A stretch of 64,000 bases of DNA, taken from NCBI GenBank assembly GCA_026225235.1, contig JAMFSK010000197.1, forward strand, positions 62,001 through 126,000, given 5' to 3'. Source of the stretch: Burkholderiales bacterium (lineage in GTDB: Bacteria; Pseudomonadota; Gammaproteobacteria; Burkholderiales; Burkholderiaceae). Position 1 is the stretch's first letter, and the number at the start of each line of letters is the position of its first letter. The notes under the pieces are model-generated. The model saw only the letters and a list, made by a program, of their open reading frames with translations, did not search any database and was not told the DNA's origin. Positions 26,711 through 35,098 of this stretch are shown here, piece by piece. The position numbers and the translations under genes are program-made.

Positions 26711-28273
26711 ATGCATCCCACCGTTGAATTGCGCGCCAAACAAAGCCTGACGCTCACTCCTCGTTTGCAGCAATCGGTGCGGCTGTTGCAGTTGTCGTCG
26801 ATGGAATTCGCCCAAGAGCTGCGCACCGCGCTCGATACGAATCCCTTCCTCGAATACGACGACGGACAGAACGCCGAGGAATCCGAAGCGACACTTGACA
26901 CCGATGAGCCGCATCTTGCGGACCAGGAAGCCGGCGCGGCCGGAGAACTGTCCGGCCTGGAAGGCATGGGCGATACCGCATCAAGCGTGTCTGAACCCCT
27001 TACTGACCTGCCGTACGATGGCGCGAGCGAATCCTCGGAGGTGTCGACAGAAGTCCTGGCCGACTCCATGGCGGATAGCGCGGAGCGCGATAGCCTGAAC
27101 AACGCCGATTTTCCCGTTGACCCGTATGCCCAGCGCTCGAATCGTAACGACGGCGATGACAATGACCCAACCGACTGGATTCACGCCAAGGCGACCTTGC
27201 GTGAGCATCTGCACGAATCGCTGCGCATGTGTCCCCTGTCGAGCCGCGACCGGATTGCCGCCCAACTGATCGTCGAAGGTCTCGACGACGACGGGTATCT
27301 GCGGCAATCGCTTGAAGAACTCACCGAGCTGGTTGATATCGATCCGCCGCTAGCCGAAGAAGAGCTTCACGTGGCCTTGACGCTGATCCAGCGACTCGAT
27401 GTACCCGGACTGGCTGCGCGCTCGTTGTCGGAGTGTCTCTCTTTGCAGTTGCAGGCCCTGCCTGCGGATACAGAAGGCCGCGCCACCGCATTGACGATCG
27501 TGACCCATCACCTCGACCGGATGGCTCGCCGCGAGCTCGCTGAGTTGCAGCGGCAGATCGGCTGCTCGGCAGACGAGATCCGGGTAGCGTGCTCGCTGAT
27601 CCGTCGACTCGACCCGCGACCGGGTGATGCATTCGGGCGCGACGAAAACAACTACATCGTGCCCGACGTGATCGTGCGCCAGATCAAGAACCGCTGGGTC
27701 GTGCAGATCAACCCGGCCGTTCAACCCCGCACGCGGATCCACCGGATGTATGCGGAGATGTTTGCGCAATCGGGCGGTACGAGCCGTTCGCCGCTTGCCC
27801 AGCAACTGCAGGAAGCACGCTGGCTGATCCGGAACGCGCAGCAACGGTTCACGACGATCCAGCGTGTTGCCGAATGCATCGTCGCTCACCAGAAGGCGTT
27901 CTTTGAGTATGGCGAAATCGCGCTCAAGCCGATGGTCTTGCGCGACGTCGCTGAAGAACTTGGCCTTCACGAATCGACGGTGTCGCGGGCCACGGGCAAC
28001 AAATATATGGCTACGTCGCGCGGCATCTTTGAATTCAAGCATTTCTTCCCGCGCGAACTCGGCACGGAAAGCGGTGGTACCTGCTCTTCGGCTGCCGTCC
28101 GCGCTTTGCTTAAGGAAATGATCGCGGCCGAGAATACGACGTCTCCCCTTTCGGACGTGACGCTCGCCAAATTGCTTGCGGATCAGGGCGTGATTGTCGC
28201 GCGACGTACGGTTGCCAAGTATCGCCGCCTGATGAAGGTGCCGCCGGCAGAAATGCGTCGTCACCATGCTTGA
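26711..28273 (+). CDS. rpoN: RNA polymerase sigma-54 factor (RpoN paralogue)
   Basis: A 520-residue RpoN. Region I is the glutamine/leucine-rich start (LRAKQSLTLTPRLQQSVRLL, ELRTALDTNPFLE), followed by an acidic region II, the core-binding and HTH regions (LRDVAEELGLHESTVSRATG) and the C-terminal RpoN box ARRTVAKYR. It reads the -24/-12 promoters activated by AAA+ enhancer-binding proteins. The usual rpoN location is next to lptB and hpf; neither is here, so this is probably a second copy. It lies among stress-type genes with sigma-54 motifs and is followed by a heptamer repeat. Confidence 0.95.
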   Translation: MHPTVELRAKQSLTLTPRLQQSVRLLQLSSMEFAQELRTALDTNPFLEYDDGQNAEESEATLDTDEPHLADQEAGAAGELSGLEGMGDTASSVSEPLTDLPYDGASESSEVSTEVLADSMADSAERDSLNNADFPVDPYAQRSNRNDGDDNDPTDWIHAKATLREHLHESLRMCPLSSRDRIAAQLIVEGLDDDGYLRQSLEELTELVDIDPPLAEEELHVALTLIQRLDVPGLAARSLSECLSLQLQALPADTEGRATALTIVTHHLDRMARRELAELQRQIGCSADEIRVACSLIRRLDPRPGDAFGRDENNYIVPDVIVRQIKNRWVVQINPAVQPRTRIHRMYAEMFAQSGGTSRSPLAQQLQEARWLIRNAQQRFTTIQRVAECIVAHQKAFFEYGEIALKPMVLRDVAEELGLHESTVSRATGNKYMATSRGIFEFKHFFPRELGTESGGTCSSAAVRALLKEMIAAENTTSPLSDVTLAKLLADQGVIVARRTVAKYRRLMKVPPAEMRRHHA

Positions 28274-28354
28274 TCGGGCAGCGCGTTAGACTTGTTGTCA
28301 AAGCCTGGCAAGGCATCAAGGGCAGGAACCAAAAGAGGAAAGGGGTGCGGGGCG

Positions 28355-28438
28355 CCTCTTTCCTCTTTCCTCTTTCCTCTTTCCTCTTTCCTCTTTCCTC
28401 TTTCCTCTTTCCTCTTTCCTCTTTCCTCTTTCCTCTTT
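28355..28438. repeat. Tandem heptamer repeat, 12 perfect copies of CCTCTTT
   Basis: Twelve perfect 7-base units (84 bases) follow the rpoN stop by about 80 bases, then decay into imperfect TTTTC/CTTTTCT copies to about 28455. The complementary strand is a purine-only AAAGAGG run. It lies between convergent genes (rpoN and yihY) and is not inside either one. Short open frames through it encode only low-complexity Leu/Phe or Lys/Arg/Glu repeats and are rejected as genes. Confidence 0.95.
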
Positions 28439-28552
28439 TCTCTTTTCTCTTTCCTGCTTTTCAATCGATCGTTTAGTTTCCTACAACGATCGTTTCATTC
28501 ATCCGCAGTTCTTCCTCGTGCATCCGCATCCCCTCTCAAGCCATGCGTCCAC

Positions 28553-29479
28553 TCACGCTGCGCTCGGACGTCCCGTCGCCGCCTTGAGACGCGCGACTCG
28601 CAGCTTGCCACTATAGGCCGCGACTTCAGCGCCAAGCAGGAATACGGCAGACGAGTAATACAGCCACATAAGGATCACTGCGAGCGACCCAGCCGCGCCA
28701 AACGTATTGGCCGTACCCGCATGCGCAAGGTAAAGCGAGAACAGGTTCTTCCCGCAGCCGAACAGCAGCGCCGCCGCTAATGCACCGATGGTCGAGTCGT
28801 GCCACTCCATGACCGCGTCGGGCAGGAATTTAAGCAAAGCCGAAAACGCGCAGATCAGCACCGCAAAGCTGGTCAAATGCTGAGCCCAGTTCGCCACCTC
28901 GAATGACACACTCGTTTCGCCCCACACCCATCGCCCCAGGATATTGACCACGGTATCCAGCACCTGGAGCACCACGACCAGAAAGCCAACTCCGATCACC
29001 AGGCCGAACGAGACGAGCCTCACCTTGACCAGCGAGATGATGCTCTGTGTCGGCGCAAGGGGCGACGGTATGGGCCAGATGAAATTCAAGGCCGTGTTGA
29101 GAGAAGAGAACGTCGCCGAAGCACCAATGAGTACGGCAAACAGGGAGACGATGGCGGTGCCCGTCGCGACATTGGCATGTCGGGCATTGGCGACCATTGC
29201 CTGGATGCTGGCCGCGGCCTCATTGCCGACCACCCCGCGAATCTGGTCGAACAGACGCCCCTGAATCGCGTCGGCGCCATAGAAAAAGCTCGCGACCGCA
29301 ATCACGATCACCAGAGTCGGGGCCAGCGAAAACGCCGTATAGAAAGCAATCGCGGCGGCTGAAGACGAGCCGCGATGTCCGACCCACGATGTCACGGGTT
29401 CGATGACCCATGCCCCCACGCGTCGCAGACGCGACGGTTCTATCAGACGATTGATATTCAAGATCCGCTCCGGTTGCAC
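28553..29479 (-). CDS. YihY/BrkB family inner-membrane protein
   Basis: A 308-residue integral membrane protein with six hydrophobic segments. The family signatures SSSAAAIAFYTAFSLAP (near residue 40), IGASATFSSLNTALNFIW and GAAGSLAVILMWLYYSSAVFLLGAEVA are present. It is related to the BrkB proteins once misnamed ribonuclease BN. I use the GTG start at 29479; CGGAG lies just upstream. The molecular function is not settled in the family. A sigma-54-like motif lies 24 bases before the start. Confidence 0.88.
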   Translation of the reverse strand: MQPERILNINRLIEPSRLRRVGAWVIEPVTSWVGHRGSSSAAAIAFYTAFSLAPTLVIVIAVASFFYGADAIQGRLFDQIRGVVGNEAAASIQAMVANARHANVATGTAIVSLFAVLIGASATFSSLNTALNFIWPIPSPLAPTQSIISLVKVRLVSFGLVIGVGFLVVVLQVLDTVVNILGRWVWGETSVSFEVANWAQHLTSFAVLICAFSALLKFLPDAVMEWHDSTIGALAAALLFGCGKNLFSLYLAHAGTANTFGAAGSLAVILMWLYYSSAVFLLGAEVAAYSGKLRVARLKAATGRPSAA

Positions 29480-29502
29480 GCACTCCGTTCACGGCTTGAA
29501 AG

Positions 29503-29518
29503 GTGCAACAACCATACC
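29503..29518 (-). promoter_or_regulatory. Possible sigma-54 promoter of the YihY gene
   Basis: Read on the minus strand the motif is GGGTATG-GTTG-TTGCA. GG and GC are 10 bases apart and the -12 block is perfect, but the -24 block has TATG instead of CACG. A start near 29492 would leave a leader of only about 13 bases. Confidence 0.35.
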
Positions 29519-29557
29519 CGCCGCGCAAGGGGCGCGGAGTCGGCAGCGCGCAGGCTG

Positions 29558-30058
29558 TCAGTCGTCGTAGGTATGCTCGGCGACCAGAGCCCGCTCGACT
29601 TCGGCGCGATGCGCGCTGATGCGGGCAGCCATCAGCCGACGGTCAATGCCGGCATCGTGCAACAGAGGAAACAGGGTCGCCTCTTGCGCGTCCATATGTC
29701 TGCGCACGAGTGGGATTAGCACGCTGAATATGGCGTCGAGCAGCAAGGCGTCGTCGAGCACGGCTTCGCTACGTTCGACGAGCGTATTCGTGAGGTCATT
29801 CTCAAGACGGGCGATCCAGATGGCCCTGCGCGCCTCGACCGTATGAACGACAGCCTCAACCTCAGGCAAGAAAATGTCTTCCTCGAGCATCGTGTGATAC
29901 GTGAGTTGCCGCCCTATCTCGGCAGCCGCTGCCGCACGCCCGGCATCGGAAACCGCCAGCAACTCGAACTGTTCGAGTTGCGCTTCGACTGCCCGATGCT
30001 CGGCACGCAGCAATTCAATCGCGTCCCTCTTCAGGCTTAGCGCTACTGCGGTCCCCAT
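29558..30058 (-). CDS. Hemerythrin-like domain protein
   Basis: A 166-residue helical protein with the hemerythrin metal ligands in order: EHRAVEAQLEQF, YHTMLEEDIFLPEVE and HMDAQEATLFPLLHDAG. These bind a di-iron site that senses or carries oxygen, nitric oxide or peroxide in relatives. No signal peptide or fused output domain is seen. It lies between YihY and OtsA on the same strand, 79 bases upstream of yihY. A specific role is not visible from sequence. Confidence 0.85.
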   Translation of the reverse strand: MGTAVALSLKRDAIELLRAEHRAVEAQLEQFELLAVSDAGRAAAAAEIGRQLTYHTMLEEDIFLPEVEAVVHTVEARRAIWIARLENDLTNTLVERSEAVLDDALLLDAIFSVLIPLVRRHMDAQEATLFPLLHDAGIDRRLMAARISAHRAEVERALVAEHTYDD

Positions 30059-30255
30059 GATGCGCCTCCCTCGACGATCCTTGGCCTGCGCCGCTATACC
30101 GCGGCATCAATCTTCTTATGAATATGCTAGGCCAACTTTCCTTTAAAAGGTAGCGCGAGATGCATTGATTTTTAACGGAATGTAAAGACGCGCCGTGAAC
30201 CTCATATCGCATGGCAATATGAAACCCCGGCGCGCACGGATTGCGACAAGCGTGT

Positions 30256-31704
30256 TTACCCGAGAATGGGTTCCACGGTGGGTCTCGCGGCCCCCGGAGC
30301 AGCACCTGCGGCCTTGGACGCACGCAGATCGCTCAGGAAGGTATCGCGCCAGACCGAGAGGTCGTTCTTGCGAAGCGGTCCCATCATGTCGCGGTAACGC
30401 GCCTGCCTTTCATTGAGCGGCATGACCAGGGCGCGCTCGAGTGCTTCGGCCATCTGGGCGGTATCGAAAGGATTGACGACCAGCGCGCCCGGCATTTGAT
30501 CCGCGGCACCCGCGAATTGCGAGAGCACCAGCACCCCCGGGTTGGCCGGGTCTTGCGACGCCACGTACTCCTTCGCAACAAGGTTCATCCCATCGCGCAA
30601 CGGCGTGACAAACCCGACCTCAGAGATCCTGAACAGTCCCATCAACAAATTGCGTTCGTATTTGCGGTTCAGATAACGGATTGGCGACCAGTCGAGCTGG
30701 GAGAACCGGCCATTGATGCGTCCGGTTTCCATCTCGAGGTTCTGGCGAATGCGTTGATAAGTTTGCACATCCGAACGAGTCGGCGGCGCGATCTGCAGCA
30801 GCGAAACCTGCCCCTGGAAAGCCGGCGAAGTCTGTAACAGGCGTTCGAATGCAAGAAAGCGTTCGGCCAGCCCTTTCGAATAGTCGAGACGATCGACACT
30901 CATGATGAGCTTGCGGCCCCGCATGCTGTCACGCAGGCTCGTGGCGGCCTTGCGCTCCGCATAGAGTTCGGCGGCTTCGGCGATCGCATCGGGATAGATG
31001 CCAATCGGGTAAGCCGCGACGCGGGCTGTACGGCCATACGCGGAGAGCTTCGCTGCCGGACGGCCATCGCTCGACTGGGTCGGCGTGGCCGTGCCCAAGG
31101 CTTCACGGGTGATGTAGTCCTGGAACGACTGCACATCCGCATCCGTCTGGAATCCGATCACGTCGTAAGACATGAGGGCCTTGGCGAGCGCGTCGTGCGG
31201 CGGCACCGTGCGAAACACCTCGGGAGCCGGAAAGGGGATATGCAGGAAGAAGCCGATCGAGTTCTTGACGCCCAGTTCGCGCAGCGCTTCAGCGAACGGG
31301 ATCAAATGGTAATCGTGAACCCAGATGACATCGTCGGGCTTGAGCATCGCGGCGAGTTCGCGCGCGAATTGCGCGTTCACACGCAGATAGCCCGAATACT
31401 CCTGGCGATCGTAGCGCGAGAGATCAGTCCGGTAGTGAAAGGCCGGCCATAGCGTGGCATTCGAGAAGCCGCGGTAATACTGGTCGTAATCGCGCTTGTT
31501 CAGGCCAATGGTCGCATAGGTGACCTTGCCCTTGACGTCGATCACGGGCTTCTGCGGTTCGACAATCGTCTCGCCGCTCCAGCCGAACCAGACGCCACCG
31601 CTTTCCTTCAGCGCGTCCAATACGCCAATCGCCAAGCCCCCTGCCGCCGGGCGCCCTTCCTGCGTCGGTGCGACGCGGTTCGACACGACAATCAGTCTGC
31701 TCAT
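30256..31704 (-). CDS. otsA: Trehalose-6-phosphate synthase
   Basis: A 482-residue glycosyltransferase family 20 enzyme that makes trehalose 6-phosphate from UDP-glucose and glucose 6-phosphate. Motifs seen are MSRLIVVSNRV at the N-terminus, the GGLAIGVLDAL glycine loop, IGFFLHIPFP, SVDRLDYSKGLAERFLAFE and LRDGMNLVAKEY. The start is the ATG at 31704; a TTG two codons upstream is also open. No otsB phosphatase gene is adjacent. The -24/-12 motif 35 bases upstream suggests sigma-54 control rather than the RpoS control known for E. coli otsBA. Confidence 0.95.
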   Translation of the reverse strand: MSRLIVVSNRVAPTQEGRPAAGGLAIGVLDALKESGGVWFGWSGETIVEPQKPVIDVKGKVTYATIGLNKRDYDQYYRGFSNATLWPAFHYRTDLSRYDRQEYSGYLRVNAQFARELAAMLKPDDVIWVHDYHLIPFAEALRELGVKNSIGFFLHIPFPAPEVFRTVPPHDALAKALMSYDVIGFQTDADVQSFQDYITREALGTATPTQSSDGRPAAKLSAYGRTARVAAYPIGIYPDAIAEAAELYAERKAATSLRDSMRGRKLIMSVDRLDYSKGLAERFLAFERLLQTSPAFQGQVSLLQIAPPTRSDVQTYQRIRQNLEMETGRINGRFSQLDWSPIRYLNRKYERNLLMGLFRISEVGFVTPLRDGMNLVAKEYVASQDPANPGVLVLSQFAGAADQMPGALVVNPFDTAQMAEALERALVMPLNERQARYRDMMGPLRKNDLSVWRDTFLSDLRASKAAGAAPGAARPTVEPILG

Positions 31705-31737
31705 GCTCAATCCGGTAGTGAACGGTCACCCCGATTT

Positions 31738-31753
31738 CGCAATATCCGTGCCT
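31738..31753 (-). promoter_or_regulatory. Sigma-54 (-24/-12) promoter of otsA
   Basis: On the minus strand AGGCACG-GATA-TTGCG: GG at 31752-31751 and GC at 31740-31739, ten bases apart, with complete GGCACG and TTGC blocks. The start would be near 31728, giving a 24-base leader. Confidence 0.75.
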
Positions 31754-31808
31754 TCACCGATTTTTCGCAAGCGGGCCGGCCCAATACCGGCCGCTTTTCG
31801 GGCGGTTT

Positions 31809-31982
31809 TCAGGCGTCCTGTTCAGTGCCGAGTTCGCGCTGATACTCGATCCCGGCAGGCCGTGCGCCCCCTTGATTGTGGTCGCCATCGTGCGGGGCGG
31901 CCGGATCGGCCGCATCGCGATGGGTGGCGGGCTTGGCGTCTTCCGGCGCGGCCGGAATCGAGGTGTTCTGGGTCGGCATCAT
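31809..31982 (-). CDS. Small hydrophilic protein, 57 residues
   Basis: A short protein (MMPTQNTSIPAAPEDAKPA..., ending ELGTEQDA), disordered in composition and rich in Ala, Pro, Asp and His, with no signal peptide. I do not recognise it. A consensus AGGAGG ribosome site sits directly before the tandem ATG codons, which is the main support. It lies just upstream of otsA on the same strand and could be part of the same stress cluster, though the otsA sigma-54 motif lies after its end. Confidence 0.6.
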   Translation of the reverse strand: MMPTQNTSIPAAPEDAKPATHRDAADPAAPHDGDHNQGGARPAGIEYQRELGTEQDA

Positions 31983-32087
31983 GGCCTCCTGTTCGATTTG
32001 TCTTGGGAGACATCGGGATTCAAGCATAGTCGTTTATCGACAAATCGGCAGTGCACTTGCGAACGTTTAGCTTCGACTTTGTAATTA

Positions 32088-32297
32088 TTACGAGGCGTAC
32101 CTTCGCGTAGGATTTTTTGACAATGCTCCTCTCGATTGAGGAACCTGGCCTGGGCCCGGGGGCGGGTCGCCGATCGGCGGCACATCTGCCGGCCCGGGCG
32201 GCTCGCGGGCGGGATCGGGCGGCGGCATGTCGGGTGGCACGGGAATCGGCGTCGGCGGTTCAGGGCTGTGCAGGCGCTGGAACGGGGCGTGGCTCAT
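32088..32297 (-). CDS. Small proline-rich protein, 69 residues
   Basis: A 69-residue protein with a proline-dense middle (SPEPPTPIPVPPDMPPPDP, then PPGPADVPPIGDPPPGPG), and no hydrophobic segment. I do not recognise it. The ATG at 32297 is preceded by AGGAGA, and a strong -24/-12 motif lies 49-64 bases upstream (32345-32360). It belongs to the run of minus-strand stress-type genes. Proline-rich peptides of this kind are common in small stress ORFs of Burkholderiaceae, but I give no function. Confidence 0.6.
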   Translation of the reverse strand: MSHAPFQRLHSPEPPTPIPVPPDMPPPDPAREPPGPADVPPIGDPPPGPGQVPQSRGALSKNPTRRYAS

Positions 32298-32344
32298 AGC
32301 ATTCTCCTGGTCTGGGGGTTCGGGTGCATCAGCCTCGTGAATGG

Positions 32345-32360
32345 CGCAAGCGGCATGCCG
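32345..32360 (-). promoter_or_regulatory. Sigma-54 (-24/-12) promoter of the proline-rich gene
   Basis: On the minus strand CGGCATG-CCGC-TTGCG: GG at 32359-32358 and GC at 32347-32346, ten bases apart. The start would be near 32335, a 38-base leader. Confidence 0.65.
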
Positions 32361-32461
32361 CCATCCACCCGCCAAAGCAAAAAGGCTGTGCCGCGGTCCC
32401 TGACCACGCCACAGCCTTTCCTGTCCATTCGAACCCCTCAATTCCGAAGCCCTACCGCGCC

Positions 32462-33850
32462 TCAGGCGTCGAGATCCGCCTTCTCGTCGCCGATTGCCTC
32501 CGCGGCCTTCGCACTTTCGCCGTATTCGACGAGCCGGTTATAGAGCGTCTTCAGGCTGATCCCGAGAATCTCGGCCGCGCGGGTCTTTACGCCGCCGCAC
32601 TGCTCGAGTGTCGCGAGGATCAACTGCTTGTCCGCCTCGGCCAGCGAGGTCCCGAAGGGAATCGTCACCGAAGTCCCCGGCGACGGCTTGGACAGGGAGA
32701 TCTGCAAGGGCACGGCCGCCGTGTTGATCGATTCGGCGCCTGCCATGATATAGGCACGCTGAACGTAGTTCTTGAGTTCGCGCACATTGCCCGGCCAGCT
32801 ATAGGCGGCCAGCGCCTCCTTACTTTCCGGCGGGAAGGTCTTGTTGGTCGTATAACGCTGGTTCAGGTCATCGAGAAAACCCTGAGCCAGCAGTTCGACG
32901 TCCTTGCCGCGATCGCGCAAAGGCGGCAACTGGATCGGGAACACATTGAGCCGGTGGTAAAGATCCAGCCGGAGCTTGCCTTCGAGCACGGCTTCCTCGG
33001 GGTCGCGGTTGGTCGCCGCCACCAGACGGACGTCCGTCTCGATCTCCTTGGTCGTGCCGACGCGCATGAACACACCGGTTTCAAGCACGCGCAGCAGCTT
33101 GACCTGAAGCTCGATCGGCATCTCGGTGATTTCATCGAGAAACAGCGTGCCGCCGTTCGCCCGTTCGAAGTAGCCCTTGTGCTGACGATCAGCCCCCGTG
33201 AACGAACCCCGTTCGTGGCCAAACATTTCCGACTCGATCAGGTTCGGCGAAATGGCCCCGCAATTGACCGCGACAAACGGGTGTTTACGTCGCAGGCTCA
33301 ATTCATGAACCGTCTGGGCCGCGAGTTCCTTGCCGGTACCCGACTCGCCTGCCAGTAACACCGAGGCCGCCGTCGGCGCGACCCGGCTGATCTGGTCGTA
33401 GACCTCCTGCATCGCCGTCGAATTGCCAAGCATCAGGCCAAAGCGGCCCATGCGGCGCAACTCGCCGCGCAGCGAACCGATCTCCGCCTTGAGATCGCCC
33501 GCACGCGGAATTCGGTTGACGATCGCCTTGACGCGCTGGAGGTTGATCGGTTTGACGAGATAGTCGGTCGCGCCCATCTTCAGCGCATTGACGGCGCTTT
33601 CGACTGTCGCATGGCCGGTGATCACGATCACCTCGACGCCTGATGGATCGATGTCTTCGAACAGGTCGACCCCGCTGCCGTCAGGCAGCTTCAGGTCGGT
33701 GAACACCACGTCGGGCATCTGTCGCACGATCTGGATTCGGGCTTCGCGCAGATCGCCGGCAGTCACGCACGTCAATCCGTCGTCGCGGATCACTTCCGCG
33801 AGCGCCTGACGTGTATTCGGATCGTCATCGACAATCAAGGCATGTGGCAT
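32462..33850 (-). CDS. NtrC-family sigma-54 response regulator
   Basis: A 462-residue activator. It has an N-terminal receiver (acidic DDD pocket at residues 8-10, phosphoacceptor D52 in FTDLKLPDG, K100 in VKP), a central AAA+ domain (Walker A GESGTGKE 168-175, sigma-54 contact loop GSFTGA 214-219, FLDEITEMP) and a C-terminal Fis-type HTH (RAAEILGISLKTLYNRL). The first-position S in place of A in GAFTGA is a tolerated variant. I use the ATG at 33850, where the receiver begins. No histidine kinase is adjacent, so it is an orphan regulator. It is a likely activator of the nearby -24/-12 promoters. Confidence 0.92.
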   Translation of the reverse strand: MPHALIVDDDPNTRQALAEVIRDDGLTCVTAGDLREARIQIVRQMPDVVFTDLKLPDGSGVDLFEDIDPSGVEVIVITGHATVESAVNALKMGATDYLVKPINLQRVKAIVNRIPRAGDLKAEIGSLRGELRRMGRFGLMLGNSTAMQEVYDQISRVAPTAASVLLAGESGTGKELAAQTVHELSLRRKHPFVAVNCGAISPNLIESEMFGHERGSFTGADRQHKGYFERANGGTLFLDEITEMPIELQVKLLRVLETGVFMRVGTTKEIETDVRLVAATNRDPEEAVLEGKLRLDLYHRLNVFPIQLPPLRDRGKDVELLAQGFLDDLNQRYTTNKTFPPESKEALAAYSWPGNVRELKNYVQRAYIMAGAESINTAAVPLQISLSKPSPGTSVTIPFGTSLAEADKQLILATLEQCGGVKTRAAEILGISLKTLYNRLVEYGESAKAAEAIGDEKADLDA

Positions 33851-34128
33851 ACGCTGTAAACCTGGTGAGTTAGAAACGTCATGCCGCATTCGAATCGCTA
33901 CGCCAGCGGCCGCCAAGTCGGGCCGAGGTGCGCGGCAAAGCATGCGACATCGCGCTTCAGATGCAGAAAATACCGAAAACGGAACGCAAAAACGACAAAG
34001 CGCGGCAAGCGTTACCGCGCGGTAAAAATGATCGCTTTCTGAAATTGATTATAGGGGCTTAACGCTCGCTCGCGTAAATCCGGTGAAGGCACGCTTAGGC
34101 GTCAGCCCTCCGCCTTCTCACCGCCGGA

Positions 34129-34488
34129 TCACTCTCGGCGCGCACGCGCGCCGAAGCTGCGTGAGGCAGCCGCGACAAGGGGTCCTGCCTGGCGCAGGAC
34201 GCGCGCAAACGCGGCGCCGCGCAAGGAAAGCCCGAGTGCCCCGCGCAGCAAGTAAGCCACCCCGTGGCGCCCGCGCACGAGAGCGAGCAAGCCAATCGGC
34301 AACAGGGGGTACATCATGGGGGCCGCCGCGCGCGAGCGTTCCATGCCGCGGCCAAAGGCCGCGCGCAGTGCATCGACCTTGCGTACGGGTTCAAGCACCA
34401 CGACCAGCGCATCGACGATGTCGAGTCGCCCGACTGCGATCTTTTGCACCAGGCGCGCACGGCGCGCGGCGAGACTCTGAGCACTCAT
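34129..34488 (-). CDS. YqjK-like small protein
   Basis: A 119-residue basic, helical protein. The start at 34488 (MSAQSLAARRARLVQKIAVGR) gives the QR/ARR-rich N-terminal helix seen in proteins of the yqjDEK operon; a hydrophobic stretch (PMMYPLLPIGLLALV) follows at about residues 58-72. It lies 13 bases after yqjE on the same strand. The assignment is by position and composition, and similarity to E. coli YqjK is weak. Confidence 0.55.
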   Translation of the reverse strand: MSAQSLAARRARLVQKIAVGRLDIVDALVVVLEPVRKVDALRAAFGRGMERSRAAAPMMYPLLPIGLLALVRGRHGVAYLLRGALGLSLRGAAFARVLRQAGPLVAAASRSFGARARRE

Positions 34489-34501
34489 GGGTCCCACCTC
34501 T

Positions 34502-34873
34502 CTAGTCAAGTTGCTCGATCGCCACCCGGTCGCGTTCAAACTCGGCCAGGCTGTGCGAGAACAAGGCGGTAGGCTCGTGCAACTTGCGCATGAAGAGCAC
34601 CACCACCGCGGCCGCAACCACCGCGGCGCCGATCGTCAGGCCACCGATCGCACGCAGCCGGTAGGGCGTATCCCAGTAAGCGGCAACAATCCAGAACGCG
34701 CCGAAGACCACCGTCAGCGCCACAAAAAAAGCGGCCGCAAGCGCCGACATGACCATGGCCAGCACACGTTCGCGCTCTTCTGCGATCTCCATGCCGATTA
34801 GTGCCAGCCGATCGCTCGCCTGGTCGATCAGGCCGACCGCCACATCCTTCACTGACCGGACGAAGCTGCTCAT
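34502..34873 (-). CDS. yqjE: YqjE / phage-holin-III-like inner-membrane protein
   Basis: A 123-residue protein with an N-terminal amphipathic helix (VRSVKDVAVGLIDQASDRLALIGMEIAEERER) and two transmembrane helices (MVMSALAAAFFVALTVVFGAFWIV and LRAIGGLTIGAAVVAAAVVVLF). That layout is the DUF1469/holin-III-like fold of YqjE. The ATG at 34873 has AAGGAAAG upstream. Genes follow the order yqjD, yqjE, yqjK as in E. coli, where they are stationary-phase, membrane-associated proteins. YqjD binds ribosomes at the membrane in E. coli. Confidence 0.82.
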   Translation of the reverse strand: MSSFVRSVKDVAVGLIDQASDRLALIGMEIAEERERVLAMVMSALAAAFFVALTVVFGAFWIVAAYWDTPYRLRAIGGLTIGAAVVAAAVVVLFMRKLHEPTALFSHSLAEFERDRVAIEQLD

Positions 34874-34929
34874 GGGACTTTCCTTGTATTCGCTCGCACG
34901 CGTTTTTTCCAACGTTCTCGATCAGGGCT

Positions 34930-34959
34930 GCCTGCCTGACCCTGATCCGCGAGGCAGGC
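34930..34959 (-). promoter_or_regulatory. Hairpin between yqjD and yqjE
   Basis: GCCTGCC (34930-34936) pairs with GGCAGGC (34953-34959) around a 16-base loop. There is no T-run, so it may moderate readthrough or stability. Confidence 0.4.
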
Positions 34960-35098
34960 CGCGGTGTCTCCTACCCCGCCGTATCTCCTGCCCTAGCCTG
35001 TCGGCAATTGGCGCTTTGGGTTGGCGCCTGGCTCGCCGCGTGACTCCACGGTGCGCCGCGCGCTTTAACGCCCGGCGCCAGCCCCTACCCTGCAACAC

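Noticed and set aside
28261..28476. Open frames through the heptamer repeat on both strands
   Set aside because: They only translate the repeat (Leu/Phe or Lys/Arg/Glu low complexity).
32046..32061. CGGCAGT-GCAC-TTGCG, a good sigma-54-like motif on the plus strand
   Set aside because: It points into a region without plus-strand genes, and the -24 block is off by two positions. Probably chance.
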